Of a DNA stretch of 64,000 nucleotides, positions 25,376 to 35,936 are shown one piece after another. Made by a program: the position numbers and the translations under genes. This stretch comes from Caldanaerobacter subterraneus (GTDB lineage Bacteria > Bacillota > Thermoanaerobacteria > Thermoanaerobacterales > Thermoanaerobacteraceae). The notes beneath the pieces are model-generated. The model was not told the DNA's origin. It was given only the letters and a program-made list of their open reading frames with translations, and made no database searches. Where the stretch lies: assembly GCF_004345675.1 (NCBI RefSeq), contig NZ_SLWU01000009.1, forward strand, positions 29,066-93,065, given 5' to 3'. Each line of letters starts with the position of its first letter. The first letter of the stretch is position 1.

Positions 25376-26091
25376 TTTCTCTCCTCACTGGCAGCCTCAT
25401 TTATCACTACCTTTGTCAGAGGGTCTATGGGCTTGCCATTTTCCCAAACTTCAAAGTGAAGGTGAGGAGCCGTAACTTTTCCTGTGTCTCCCGACTTGCC
25501 AATTACCTCTCCCTGTCTTATCTGCTGCCCTTCTTTTACAAAAATCTCTGAAAGATGAGCATAGACAGTCCTTACATCGCCTTCATGCCTTAATACAACT
25601 ACTTTCCCTAGGTCTTCTTTTTCTGTCGCCAGCATCACAACCCCATCCAGTGCTGCTTTTACTTCTGTACCTACAGGCACTTCGATATCAATTCCCGTAT
25701 GTTTTGTCACTTTATTTGTAAAAGGGTCTACTCTCTCTCCAAAGCCAGAAGTTATTCTGCCTTCTACAGGAGCCATCATTTTTGAAGATGTTTGTATAGC
25801 TTCTTTAGAAAAAGGTTTTTCCTCTGCCTGTGAAAAAACTTTAACCACATTTTCTTTAAGCCATGGAATTTTAGACTGCACCAATTTTAGACCTTTTTTT
25901 GTATTTTCGTAATCCATATTGTAAGTTAAAACGCTTTTTGTAACATTTATAAAGGAATTTGCTAAAGGCACATCTATTGCTTTAAAAAGAAGAACCATCC
26001 CCAAAAGCACCATCGCTATTATCAATTGGTTTTCAAAAAGGTCTATGTACTTTCTATAATGGTTAATCTTCTTGGAATAATAATATTTCAT
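25372..26091 (-). CDS. spoIVFA: SpoIVFA-like M23 domain membrane protein
   Basis: One membrane helix lies near residues 20-40 and an M23 (LytM) domain at about 105-235. The zinc ligands HxH (PHLHFEVW) and HTGIDIEVP are present, so the domain may be active, unlike some SpoIVFA proteins. It should regulate the SpoIVFB protease encoded next. I start at the ATG at 26089-26091; the longer frame (26118) begins inside the hairpin that carries the ribosome-binding site. Confidence 0.85.
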   Translation of the reverse strand: MKYYYSKKINHYRKYIDLFENQLIIAMVLLGMVLLFKAIDVPLANSFINVTKSVLTYNMDYENTKKGLKLVQSKIPWLKENVVKVFSQAEEKPFSKEAIQTSSKMMAPVEGRITSGFGERVDPFTNKVTKHTGIDIEVPVGTEVKAALDGVVMLATEKEDLGKVVVLRHEGDVRTVYAHLSEIFVKEGQQIRQGEVIGKSGDTGKVTAPHLHFEVWENGKPIDPLTKVVINEAASEERK

Positions 26092-26100
26092 AATGACAAT

Positions 26101-26135
26101 GCCTCCTTCTATGTACATTTTATTTTGAAGGAGGC
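26101..26135 (-). promoter_or_regulatory. Hairpin sequestering the spoIVFA ribosome-binding site
   Basis: On the minus strand GCCTCCTTC (26127-26135) pairs perfectly with GAAGGAGGC (26101-26109) over a 17-base AT-rich loop. The 3' arm is the Shine-Dalgarno sequence of spoIVFA, 9 bases before its ATG. No T-run follows, so it is not a terminator. Translation would need the stem opened by heat, a helicase or a ligand. Confidence 0.6.
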
Positions 26136-26146
26136 CGCCTTATGAA

Positions 26147-26536
26147 TCAAATTTGTCTCCAGTCTAAAAGTCCCATTTCCATTCCTTTCAAAAGCACTTC
26201 AGCAGTAGCAATATTAGTAGCAACAGGGATTGAATGGACATCGCATACCCTCAAAAGAGCAAGTATATCAGGTTCATGAGGCTGAACAGTGAGAGGGTCT
26301 CTCAAGAAAATGACAAGGTCAATTTTATTCTCAGCAATCAAAGCCCCTATCTGCTGGTCTCCTCCCAGAGGTCCCGGCAAGAGGCAGTGAACATCAAGTC
26401 CTGTTGCTTCTTTTATAAGCTGTCCGGTGTGCCCCGTAGCGTACAAATTGCATTTTTCAAATATGTGCTTATAAGCGATAGCAAAGTTAACCATAAGTTC
26501 TTTCTTCTGGTCATGCGCAATAAGAGCGATATTCAT
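26147..26536 (-). CDS. mgsA: Methylglyoxal synthase
   Basis: This enzyme converts dihydroxyacetone phosphate to methylglyoxal, a bypass of lower glycolysis. The 129-residue protein has [16 protein letters not shown], the phosphate-binding TGHTG and the catalytic segment [15 protein letters not shown]. It follows rodA in a unit that leads to spoIVFA. Confidence 0.96.
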
Positions 26537-26549
26537 AAAAATGCCCCCC

Positions 26550-27647
26550 TCAGAAGTTTATTTTCTGCCTTCTCATGCTGATACTCTCTAAAAGCCCTAT
26601 CGCCATCATGTCCACTACCATAGCACTTCCCCCATAGCTCATAAAAGGAAGAGGAATACCGGTGATTGGCATAAGCCCAATTGTCATGCCTATATTTTCA
26701 AATATGTGAAAGGTGAACATGGCAATTATCCCGACTGCCACAAGCATTCCGTACTTGTCCTTGGCATTATACGCAATTTTCCAGGCTTTATAAAGCATTA
26801 TGGCGTAAAGGATTATAAGAAAAGTAGCACCTACGAATCCTAATTCCTCCCCAACAACAGAAAAGATGAAGTCTGTCCAAGCCTCTGGAAGGTAATAAAG
26901 CTGGGTCTGGCTGCCGTGAAAAAGTCCTTTCCCCCAGAACATCCCTGAACCTACTGCTATCTTTGACTGTATCACGTGATAGCCTATCCCCATTGGGTCC
27001 AATTCGGGGTTTAAAAAGGACAAAAGACGATTTCTCTGATAGGGCTTTAAGAGTTTGTATCCAATAGGCAGCATTGCAATTCCTATTGCAAAAAGTTGCG
27101 CGAGCACTTTAGTCCTTATTCCAGATATATATACAATTGCCAAAAAAATTGCTATAAAGACAAGCCCTGTCCCCAAATCAGGTTGCAACATCACAGCAAT
27201 AAAAGGAATTCCTACATATACAAGAGGGCCTATGAGCTCTCTGAAAGATTTGATTTCTTCCTGATTGCTGAACATGTTAGCTAAAGTGAGCACCAAGGCT
27301 AACTTAGAAAACTCTGAAGGCTGTATATCAACAGGTCCAAGGCTTATCCAGCTCTGTGCCCCCTTGCTGACCTTACCTATCACTAATACCAGTGCCAAGG
27401 CAATTAAGTTTAAAATATATATAAATGTGGAAAATTTAGCTAGTACATTGTAGTCAAAAAGGCATATAAATGCAATTGAAATAAGTCCTATCAAAATTGC
27501 CACAGCTTGCACTATCACTTTTTTATATGAACCTGTCTGTAGGGCATGAGATGCGCTTGTGATAACTATGAGACTGTATATAGAAATTAATAAAACTACA
27601 ATTAAAAGCCCCCAATCAAAATTTTTAAGAAGCTTTCTATCAAACAC
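26550..27647 (-). CDS. rodA: RodA, SEDS peptidoglycan glycosyltransferase
   Basis: RodA polymerises lipid II for cell elongation together with a class B PBP. The 365-residue protein has about ten membrane helices and the SEDS signatures [25 protein letters not shown] loop and [10 protein letters not shown]. The GTG start follows GGGAGAA. Its partner PBP2 is encoded at 29606, with minCDE between them. Confidence 0.95.
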
Positions 27648-27680
27648 AGCTATTCTCCCTTCTTAAAAAATCCAATTTGT

Positions 27681-27689
27681 ATTATACCA
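27681..27689 (-). promoter_or_regulatory. Extended -10 promoter of rodA
   Basis: TGGTATAAT on the minus strand (-10 at 27681-27686) is an extended -10 element 34 bases before the GTG. No good -35 hexamer is visible. Confidence 0.5.
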
Positions 27690-27716
27690 TACAATAAAAG
27701 TTTTAACTACATAAAA

Positions 27717-27737
27717 AAACTGGCTGGTCGCCAGTTT
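27717..27737 (-). terminator. Terminator after minE
   Basis: AAACTGGC/GCCAGTTT with a 5-base loop is followed by seven T on the minus strand, directly at the minE stop codon. Confidence 0.85.
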
Positions 27738-28011
27738 ACCTTATCACCTGTTTCATCTTTTTTATGGGAATGTTAGCGTGAAGGGCAGAAATGAAAGTGT
27801 CATCGCTTTTTCTCTCTTTCGTAATCTCAACTCTAAGTCCTTTTTCATCTATATCTACATAATTTGAGATTACGTTTAAAATGTCTTCTTTTATCATCTC
27901 CAAAAATCGCGGAGACGTATCTATCCTGTCGTGAACCAGCAGAAGCTGGAGCCTCTCTTTTGCTATGTCTTTACTGTTGCTCTTTCCGCCAAAGGCTTTG
28001 AACAAATCCAT
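27736..28011 (-). CDS. minE: MinE, cell division topological specificity factor
   Basis: MinE drives MinD off the membrane and sets up pole-to-pole oscillation. The 91-residue protein has the N-terminal amphipathic start, KDIAKERLQLLLVHDR and the C-terminal topological domain. Many Firmicutes use DivIVA instead of MinE; this organism has a complete MinCDE set. Confidence 0.95.
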   Translation of the reverse strand: MDLFKAFGGKSNSKDIAKERLQLLLVHDRIDTSPRFLEMIKEDILNVISNYVDIDEKGLRVEITKERKSDDTFISALHANIPIKKMKQVIR

Positions 28012-28032
28012 CTAAAAACACCTCCTTGACTT

Positions 28033-28827
28033 TTAAGCCATCTTGAAAAGCCTTCTTAGCCTGTCCATAAAGCCATTGCCTACATCCAAATTTATAAGAG
28101 GCACATTTCTGTCTAAAAACCTCTCAACTAAATTCCTGTAGGCCTGAGAAGCCAAAGACTTCTCATCAAGAACTATAGGCTCTCCTTTATTAGTAGAAAT
28201 TATTATGTTCTCATCGTCCGGAATTACTCCCAAAAGGTCAATTGCAAGTATGTCAATTATGTCTTCTATATCCATCATATCTCCTCTTTTTACCATATCC
28301 ATCTTGATCCTGTTTATCACAAGAAGCGGATTATGAAGTTCAGCAGCTTCCAAAAGTCCAATTATTCTGTCAGCATCTCTCACTGCCGCAACCTCAGGAG
28401 TCGTCACTACAATAGCTCTATCAGCTCCTGCAATAGCATTTTTAAATCCCTGTTCAATTCCCGCCGGGCAGTCTACCAGTATGTAATCAAACTCCTCTTT
28501 TAGGTCCTGAATTAACTTTCTCATCTGTTCCGGCGTCACAGCGGTCTTGTCCCTCGTCTGCGCAGCAGGTAAAAGGTATAAAGTGTCAAACCTCTTGTCC
28601 CTTATAAGAGCTTGTTTTAATCTACACTGCCCCTCCACTACATCTACAATGTCATAGACAATCCTGTTCTCAAGTCCCATCACCACATCCAAATTCCTAA
28701 GGCCTATGTCAGTGTCCACTAAAGCTACTTTATAACCCTTCATAGCAAGGTATGTACCAATATTTGCAGTAGTAGTGGTTTTACCCACTCCGCCCTTTCC
28801 AGAAGTTATGACTATTGCTTCCTTCAT
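28033..28827 (-). CDS. minD: MinD, septum-site ATPase
   Basis: MinD is a membrane-binding ATPase of the division inhibitor. The deviant Walker A motif is GKGGVGKTTTTAN, switch II is DCPAGIE, and a C-terminal amphipathic helix (FMDRLRRLFKM) targets the membrane. I start at the ATG at 28825-28827 (MKEAIVITSG), as usual for the family, with GAGAGG upstream; the frame runs six codons further. Confidence 0.96.
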   Translation of the reverse strand: MKEAIVITSGKGGVGKTTTTANIGTYLAMKGYKVALVDTDIGLRNLDVVMGLENRIVYDIVDVVEGQCRLKQALIRDKRFDTLYLLPAAQTRDKTAVTPEQMRKLIQDLKEEFDYILVDCPAGIEQGFKNAIAGADRAIVVTTPEVAAVRDADRIIGLLEAAELHNPLLVINRIKMDMVKRGDMMDIEDIIDILAIDLLGVIPDDENIIISTNKGEPIVLDEKSLASQAYRNLVERFLDRNVPLINLDVGNGFMDRLRRLFKMA

Positions 28828-28867
28828 CCTCTCACTCCATTCCATTAATATTATCTTTTAGAATATT

Positions 28868-29512
28868 TTACCATAAGTCGCTGAGGTGGTAAAGTGGTCT
28901 TACAATTATTTTGTTTTTCCTTACCACAGCAATTTCAGGATACTCCACTTCCTCCTCTTTGTCAGGAGCTCTCGAAATTATGTTTGCTATTCTAAGCTGC
29001 ATAGCCTTAAGGGAGGAAGCGACAATAAAAGCCTCTTTATTACCTGTAAAACCCGCATGAGCGATTCCCCTCAAAGTCCCCGTAACTACGATATTGCCAG
29101 CGGCCTGAACAAGCCCACCGGGATTTACATCCCCTATTATTACTAAATTCCCGTAGTACTTAACCACTTGCCCTGACCGCACAGTACCTCTGTGAAATTT
29201 AGTAATCCCTTCTTCCAACCCATTAAATATTTCGTCATCTGTGACGTTTTTTATATGCTTTTCCTGAAATTTTTTTATAAAAATCTCTACTCCATAGTTT
29301 TTCAGGATAAAATCTTTGAGGTCTTCAAGTTCCTCATCCTTAAATTTAGAATTTTTCACCCTGACATTTAAGGTAGCACCCTCAAAAAATTTAAGAGATT
29401 TTTCTATTCTATCTACAATTCTTTCCTTTAAAACCTCAATATCCACATCTTCATCCACAACAATTACAAGTCCTTCTTTTGTCCCTTGAATCTTCACAGG
29501 CTCTCTTACCAT
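28868..29512 (-). CDS. minC: MinC, septum inhibitor
   Basis: MinC blocks FtsZ ring assembly. The N-terminal domain (about 1-95) is followed by the C-terminal beta-helix that binds MinD (HRGTVRSGQVV, GDVNPGGLVQAAGNIVVTG). The length of 214 residues is normal. GGAGGT precedes the ATG. It is the first gene of minCDE. Confidence 0.95.
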   Translation of the reverse strand: MVREPVKIQGTKEGLVIVVDEDVDIEVLKERIVDRIEKSLKFFEGATLNVRVKNSKFKDEELEDLKDFILKNYGVEIFIKKFQEKHIKNVTDDEIFNGLEEGITKFHRGTVRSGQVVKYYGNLVIIGDVNPGGLVQAAGNIVVTGTLRGIAHAGFTGNKEAFIVASSLKAMQLRIANIISRAPDKEEEVEYPEIAVVRKNKIIVRPLYHLSDLW

Positions 29513-29584
29513 AATTTACCTCCAGTGTAATTTCATCTAAATATCTATATTCTCCACAAAATGCATTTTTCCTGCTTTATAAAA

Positions 29585-29608
29585 GAAAAAAGAGGGTAAA
29601 CCTCTTTA
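29585..29608 (-). terminator. Terminator after pbp2
   Basis: AAAGAGG and CCTCTTT form a short stem with a T-rich loop, overlapping the stop codon and followed by TTTTTTCTTTT on the minus strand. Confidence 0.7.
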
Positions 29609-31906
29609 CCTTAAAGGAGTATTTACAAGATTAAATGTCTCTCTTTCTCCGCTTTTACTCAGCCCAAAGTAGGCGTCAAATATATCTCTTGCCACATAAG
29701 CAGCGTATGAACCGCTTCCTCCTTGATAAATAACAGTAACTACCACAATTTGAGGATTGTCATAGGGGGCAAAACCTACGAACCAGGCGTAATTATCCCT
29801 TCCCTTTATGCCTACCTCTGCAGTACCAGTCTTACCTCCTACAGTCATGGGAAAACCGTCAAATGCAGCGCTTGCCGTTCCCCCTCTTTCAGTAACTCCC
29901 TTCATGCCTAGCTTTATCGCATCTAGGTACTTTTTAGGAATGTCTATTTTGCCTAAAATTTCTGGCTCTGTCTTTTTGACTATATTCCCTTCAGCATCTA
30001 CAATCTTGTCTACAAGGTGGAGTCTATACCGAATTCCACCATTTACCAAGGTTGAGATGTAACTTGCAATCTCAAGAGGGGTAAACTGATTGTCTCCCTG
30101 CCCAATAGCCGCATTGCAGGTATCAGCCAAGCTCCAATGTCTGGCGTAATACATCATCTCCCAAAGTTTTCTCTGCAATTTTGGATCTTTTATTCCCATT
30201 TTCTCTAACTTGAGAAAAGTATTGTAGTCACTCAAATCTCCTTTGTCTACAATCTCTACAATTTTATTGTACTGCTCTTCAGTTATAGGGCCATCGGGGT
30301 TTCTTTCGCTTTTTACCATAGACCTTATAAGTGCCAGATAAAACTCTCTTTTATACTGGGGACTTGCGATAATCCCTTTAGCTTCCGGAAGCTCAATGCC
30401 TGTCTTCTGGTCTAAGCCAAATTTTTTAGCATATTCCACTATTTTATCTATTCCCATTCTCCTTCCCATCTCATAAAAATAGGTGTCTGTTGAGTACTTG
30501 ATAGCATCTGACACATTGACCCAGCCCTGTGTCCTACCGTATTCATTCCACAGCCAGTTTGTCTGCCCGGTAATGTATACACCGGGGTCTAGATACTTCT
30601 CATCCACAGTAGTGACACCTGTCTCAAGCGCCGCTAGAGCAACTATCATTTTAAAAGTAGACCCTGGAGGCACTGCCCCTTGGGTGGCGTAATTGAAGAT
30701 AGGGCTCGGATCAACAGTTGCATCTCTTTCCCTAAAAAGCTCATTTACTACATCCTTTGGGGGACTTCCCGTAGCAAATATATTAGGGTCAAAACCAGGC
30801 ACGCTGGCCAAAGCCAAAATCTTCCCTGAGTGTATGTCCACAACTACTGCTGCTCCAATTTTTGCGTTGGGGCGCGGTTTCCCCAATTTGCCCTCCCTTA
30901 ATTTTTGCATAGTATTTATGAGGGCTTCTTCTGCAGCCTCTTGAATATTCTTGTCTATAGTGAGAAAAACTGTATCTCCCGGAACAGGTGGCACTGTGCT
31001 TAAATTTTTGATAAGCCTTCCGTAATTATCAACTACCACCTGCTGCCCTCCATCTTTCCCGTGTAAATACTCTTCATACAAAGCTTCAATTCCTGAATGT
31101 CCCACTAAGTCTGTCAGCTTGTACTTCTTTATATCTAGTTTCTTTAAATCCTCAGGAGTAATGCGGCCAATATAGCCTAAGGTTTGAGATAATAGGGTCC
31201 CATATGGATAATACCTTATCGGCTTTATGTTGATCATCACGCCAGGAAGCTCTAAATGCCTTTCTTCAATCTCTGCCACTGTTTTCTGGTCCACATCTAC
31301 TGCTATTTCGACTGGCTGGTACTGATTGTATCCCTGCTCTTCCATGAGCTGCCTCACAACCATTATCTTTCTTGCATCCTGAGGGCTCAAATCTTTTGAA
31401 ATCTTAAATTTTTTCATTAAAATATCCCACGTCTCTTTTGCTGTGGCGCTCTCATTTATATTGTTTGCCTTCTTCCACGCCTTTTCCCTCTCTTTTAAGG
31501 TTTCAGGTGAGACATCTCCTTCATCAGGATTTTTAAAGTTAAAATAAGGCTCTCCTTTGTCGTTCAAATAAAGAGGAAGGTCATCTTTATACTTTACATT
31601 ATTTTTTTCTAGTAAATGTATTAACTTCAATATAGTCTCATTCAAATGGCTGTCCACAACTTCACCTTTTAAAATGTCTACAGAAAAGCTAGGCCTGTTT
31701 GTAGCAAGTTTTACACCGTACCTATCTACAATCTCGCCTCTTGGGGCATCAATGGGAATCAAGCGAATCGCCTGCTTTATGGAAATGTCTCTATAATAGT
31801 CTCCCTTTATAAGCTGCAGGTAAACTAATCGGGAAACAAGAAGTAAAAGCAGTATCCCTATTATAGAGGCAAGGACGTAAAACCTCTTTTTTAAGGCTTC
31901 ACTCAA
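29606..31906 (-). CDS. mrdA: Penicillin-binding protein 2, class B transpeptidase
   Basis: PBP2 cross-links peptidoglycan for elongation with RodA and MreBCD. One membrane anchor (about 12-32) precedes the dimerisation domain and the transpeptidase: GSTFK (SxxK), STD (SxD, common in PBP2) and KTGTAE (KTG). I prefer the TTG at 31904-31906, behind AAGGTGAT, because the longer frame (31927) overlaps mreD. It is about 766 residues, larger than many PBP2, owing to insertions at about 120-180 and 530-600. Confidence 0.93.
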   Translation of the reverse strand: MSEALKKRFYVLASIIGILLLLLVSRLVYLQLIKGDYYRDISIKQAIRLIPIDAPRGEIVDRYGVKLATNRPSFSVDILKGEVVDSHLNETILKLIHLLEKNNVKYKDDLPLYLNDKGEPYFNFKNPDEGDVSPETLKEREKAWKKANNINESATAKETWDILMKKFKISKDLSPQDARKIMVVRQLMEEQGYNQYQPVEIAVDVDQKTVAEIEERHLELPGVMINIKPIRYYPYGTLLSQTLGYIGRITPEDLKKLDIKKYKLTDLVGHSGIEALYEEYLHGKDGGQQVVVDNYGRLIKNLSTVPPVPGDTVFLTIDKNIQEAAEEALINTMQKLREGKLGKPRPNAKIGAAVVVDIHSGKILALASVPGFDPNIFATGSPPKDVVNELFRERDATVDPSPIFNYATQGAVPPGSTFKMIVALAALETGVTTVDEKYLDPGVYITGQTNWLWNEYGRTQGWVNVSDAIKYSTDTYFYEMGRRMGIDKIVEYAKKFGLDQKTGIELPEAKGIIASPQYKREFYLALIRSMVKSERNPDGPITEEQYNKIVEIVDKGDLSDYNTFLKLEKMGIKDPKLQRKLWEMMYYARHWSLADTCNAAIGQGDNQFTPLEIASYISTLVNGGIRYRLHLVDKIVDAEGNIVKKTEPEILGKIDIPKKYLDAIKLGMKGVTERGGTASAAFDGFPMTVGGKTGTAEVGIKGRDNYAWFVGFAPYDNPQIVVVTVIYQGGSGSYAAYVARDIFDAYFGLSKSGERETFNLVNTPLR

Positions 31907-31917
31907 CTCTATCACCT

Positions 31918-32436
31918 TCAAAACCAACTTTTTCTAGAAAAAAGTTTTTTATTCTCACTCACATATCTGTTAAAAGCCACGATGTACCTGTACACAAAGG
32001 CAACAATGAGGGAATTGTACACTGATTGTATCATCCCTACATCCAAAAGGCTTTCTAAAAAGTTAAACTGGTACTTCATCAAGACCATTGAAAACATGAT
32101 TATCAAGTTGTAGAGTAATGTACCTAAGAAGGTAAACACGAAGGCCACAAAAGTGCTTTCTTTAAAGACATTTTTGCTCAAAAGCCCTGTGATATAAGAT
32201 ACAACAAACAAAGAAAATGTGCTGACTCCCAAGGCGTTATTAAAGATGACATCCTGGACAAGACCCGCAAAAAGGCTTAAGTAAACTGCTTCCCAAGGCC
32301 CGTTCAAAAGAGATAAGCTCAAGACAAAGATAAAGACTGCGTCAGGTTTTATGCCTAAGATATCAATAAACTTAAAAAGAGAAGATTGGAGAATTATCAG
32401 CAAAAGAATCAATAAATACTTGTAGAGTCTCTTCAT
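31918..32436 (-). CDS. mreD: MreD, rod-shape membrane protein
   Basis: This small protein (172 residues) of five or six membrane helices is part of the elongasome. It is recognised by KPDAVFIFVLSLSLLNG and mainly by its place between mreC and pbp2. Confidence 0.9.
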   Translation of the reverse strand: MKRLYKYLLILLLIILQSSLFKFIDILGIKPDAVFIFVLSLSLLNGPWEAVYLSLFAGLVQDVIFNNALGVSTFSLFVVSYITGLLSKNVFKESTFVAFVFTFLGTLLYNLIIMFSMVLMKYQFNFLESLLDVGMIQSVYNSLIVAFVYRYIVAFNRYVSENKKLFSRKSWF

Positions 32437-32440
32437 AGCT

Positions 32441-33271
32441 TTATTTCCCCGTTTCAGTCATGTTAAGGACGACAAACACGTACTCAAGCCTTTCAAAATC
32501 AGCAGCCGGCTTCACAAGTGCTTGTTTGAAAAGTGCTCCCGGCTCTTTTGTCACTTTTTCAACTTTTCCTATTACAAGGCCTTTTGGAAATCTGCTCATG
32601 CCAGAAGTGGTTATAATATCTCCTTCTAAGACCTCCGCATCAAGGGGAAGGTATATCATGACAAGTCCCCCTTGAGAGTCTCCTCTCACTATGCCATTGT
32701 CCCTCGTTCGGACGTCCACAGCACTTACCGAACTATCTCTATCTATAATTGCTAAAACCTTAGCCCAGGTCTCTCCTACTTGTGTAACCTGCCCTACCAT
32801 GTTCCCCTTTTCGTCTAAAACTGCCATTCCGGGCTTTATTCCATCTCTTTTACCCCTGTCAATGGTAAATATATTAAACCAGTTGCCAGGATTTTTACCT
32901 GTGATAGAAGCTAACTTAAGGTCAAGCTCTGGATTTTCTGTCTTAAAATCAAGCGCTTCTTTTAGCCTCAGATTTTCATTTTTTAATTCCTGAAGCTCTA
33001 TATTTTCCTTCCTCAATTTCTCCACTTCTTTTTGAAGCTTTTCATTTGTAGCCCTTAAAGTCCCAATCTCTCTTATAGAGGAAAAAAAATCAGAAATGCC
33101 ATTTGTCATCCGATAAAAGGCCTTGCCTACAGGAGTAAACACACTGCCTATCACAGATTCTGCTTTCGTAAGATATCTCTCTGTATCATAAGTATAAGCC
33201 ATGGCGGCAATAAGCGCCACGGCTATTAAAAGCACCAAAATAAGCTGCCTATTTCTAAAAAAACGGGGCAC
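32441..33271 (-). CDS. mreC: MreC, rod-shape scaffold
   Basis: MreC links MreB to PBP2 outside the membrane. A membrane helix (about 9-27) and a coiled coil (about 65-110) precede the beta-barrel domain (ITGKNPGNWFNIFTIDRGKRDGI, then GDIITTSGMSRFPKGLVIG; read as two separate motifs). The start is GTG with GAGAGGTG upstream. Confidence 0.94.
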   Translation of the reverse strand: MPRFFRNRQLILVLLIAVALIAAMAYTYDTERYLTKAESVIGSVFTPVGKAFYRMTNGISDFFSSIREIGTLRATNEKLQKEVEKLRKENIELQELKNENLRLKEALDFKTENPELDLKLASITGKNPGNWFNIFTIDRGKRDGIKPGMAVLDEKGNMVGQVTQVGETWAKVLAIIDRDSSVSAVDVRTRDNGIVRGDSQGGLVMIYLPLDAEVLEGDIITTSGMSRFPKGLVIGKVEKVTKEPGALFKQALVKPAADFERLEYVFVVLNMTETGK

Positions 33272-33283
33272 TTAAAACACCTC

Positions 33284-34324
<1,041 letters not shown>

Positions 34325-35026
34325 TTATTCAAAATCATAATACCCTTTTTCTTTGAGACTTATACCTCTCCCATCTCCAATTATAACATGGTCCAAGACT
34401 TTTATTCCAAGAATATTACCCGCTTCCACCAATCTTTTTGTCACTTCTACATCCTCCCTGCTAGGAGTAGGGTCTCCACTCGGATGGTTGTGAACTAAAA
34501 TTATAGAAGAAGCAGACCTTTCTATAGCAGCTTTAAACACCTCCCTAGGATGAACGATTGAGGTGTTTAAACTCCCTATAGAAATCGTCTCAATGGCAAT
34601 TATTTTATTTTTAACGTTTAGCATCACTACTTTGAAATGCTCTTTAGAAAGGTACCTCATTTCCTCCATCAAAAGGTTTATGACGTCTTCAGGAGAAGTT
34701 ACAGAAAAATTTTCCCCTTGCGTAGAAAGCATCAATCTTCTTCCTAACTCCACTGCCGCTTTTAATTTTACAGCTTTTGCTATTCCAATCCCCCTTATAT
34801 TCGCAAGCTTTTCCACACTTGAGTTGACAATAAACTTTAATCCTCTCTCCTCTGTAATGAGCTTTTGAGCCAAACTTATAGCATTTTCTCTTCTGCTCCC
34901 TGTACCTATTATTATGGCAATCAATTCGGCATTTGAAAGCACCTGGGGTCCGTATTTTATTAGCCTTTCTCTGGGCCTTTCTTCATAAGGCAAGTCTTTT
35001 ATCCTTATATTCAAATCCTCTCCCAA
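34325..35026 (-). CDS. radC: RadC (YsnA/JAB domain) protein
   Basis: An N-terminal HhH region (GIGIAKAVKLKAAVELG) and a C-terminal JAB/MPN metal site (HNHPSGDPTPSREDVEVT) mark RadC. The function is uncertain; the family is no longer thought to be a plain DNA repair protein. The start is TTG at 35026, or TTG at 35014. Its 5' end overlaps maf by 44 bases. Confidence 0.9.
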   Translation of the reverse strand: MGEDLNIRIKDLPYEERPRERLIKYGPQVLSNAELIAIIIGTGSRRENAISLAQKLITEERGLKFIVNSSVEKLANIRGIGIAKAVKLKAAVELGRRLMLSTQGENFSVTSPEDVINLLMEEMRYLSKEHFKVVMLNVKNKIIAIETISIGSLNTSIVHPREVFKAAIERSASSIILVHNHPSGDPTPSREDVEVTKRLVEAGNILGIKVLDHVIIGDGRGISLKEKGYYDFE

Positions 35027-35597
35027 CCCACTTCACCCCAAATTCCCTTTTTAACAGGCCAAAAAGCTTGGCAACAGGCAGTCCTACTACATTAAAATAA
35101 TCTCCTTCAATTTTTTCCACAATTAAGGACCCGAATCCTTGAATAGCGTATGCACCGGCTTTATCCCAGCATTCTCCTGTATCTATATAGTTTGATATAT
35201 CTTCATCTTCTAATCTTCTTATCCACACTTTTGTCTCTTGATAATCGACAGAATGCTTCATCTCTGGAAGCTTAATTACTGCTATTCCTGTATAAACGAT
35301 ATGTTCTCTGCCTTGCAAAGTTTTTAACATAGAAAAAGCTTCTTCTCTGTCTTTTGGCTTGCCCAAAATCTCGCCATCTACTACCACAATCGTATCAGCC
35401 GCTATCACTATTGCTTCCTCTTTTATGTTCTCGGCTGCTTTTAGCGCCTTTTTAAAGGCTAAATCCATCACATATTTTGATGGTTCTTTTTCGCTTGAAA
35501 CTTCTTCAATGTCATTCTCCACAATTTGAAATGGAAAATTTAGATTTTCAAGAAGTTCTCTTCTCCTCGGAGATTTAGATGCGAGAAAAATTTTCAT
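34983..35597 (-). CDS. maf: Maf nucleotide pyrophosphatase
   Basis: Maf hydrolyses non-canonical nucleoside triphosphates and affects septum formation. Motifs: ASKSPRRRELL at the start, IAADTIVVVDGEILGKPKD, and DKAGAYAIQGFG. I start at the ATG at 35595-35597 (MKIFLASK) behind AGGTGGG. The protein has about 16 residues beyond the usual end (GLLKREFG), and these overlap radC. Confidence 0.94.
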   Translation of the reverse strand: MKIFLASKSPRRRELLENLNFPFQIVENDIEEVSSEKEPSKYVMDLAFKKALKAAENIKEEAIVIAADTIVVVDGEILGKPKDREEAFSMLKTLQGREHIVYTGIAVIKLPEMKHSVDYQETKVWIRRLEDEDISNYIDTGECWDKAGAYAIQGFGSLIVEKIEGDYFNVVGLPVAKLFGLLKREFGVKWVGRGFEYKDKRLAL

Positions 35598-35606
35598 ACA
35601 TCCCAC

Positions 35607-35855
35607 CTACATCTTGTAATAGGAATAAATAGCCAATATAAGTCCTATTACAGTGCCTATATTTATTTTAAAAGTGAGCATAAAAGAGAACTTTAAAAAA
35701 TTGAGGTCCAGTGTCAAAGGATTGTTCATGCCTATTACTTGAGCGTAAGAAAGTTCTTTGAAAAAACGTCCCAAAAGGTCTCCTACAAAACCGCCTAGTA
35801 TCAGTCCTACTAAGAGCAAAAACAACAATGTCCAGCCGCTTTTTCCCCTTCTCAA
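35607..35855 (-). CDS. DUF4321 family small membrane protein
   Basis: The 82-residue protein has two hydrophobic helices (about 10-30 and 56-78) with a conserved GGFVGDLLG between. It is commonly found before maf-radC-mre in clostridia; the function is unknown. The TTG start follows AAGGAGTG by 7 bases. Confidence 0.75.
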   Translation of the reverse strand: MRRGKSGWTLLFLLLVGLILGGFVGDLLGRFFKELSYAQVIGMNNPLTLDLNFLKFSFMLTFKINIGTVIGLILAIYSYYKM

Positions 35856-35892
35856 ATCGTTTCACTCCTTGTGGCAAATATCATTCCTTTTT

Positions 35893-35901
35893 ATTATATC
35901 A
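35893..35901 (-). promoter_or_regulatory. Extended -10 promoter of the DUF4321-maf-radC-mre unit
   Basis: TGATATAAT on the minus strand (-10 at 35893-35898) is an extended -10 element. The -35 region is weak. Confidence 0.5.
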
Positions 35902-35936
35902 CAAATTATATATATTTCTATAACTAACTTTTGAAT

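Noticed and set aside
26101..26135. Intrinsic terminator between mgsA and spoIVFA
   Set aside because: The stem is followed by ATTGTCATTATG rather than a T-run, and its 3' arm is a ribosome-binding site.
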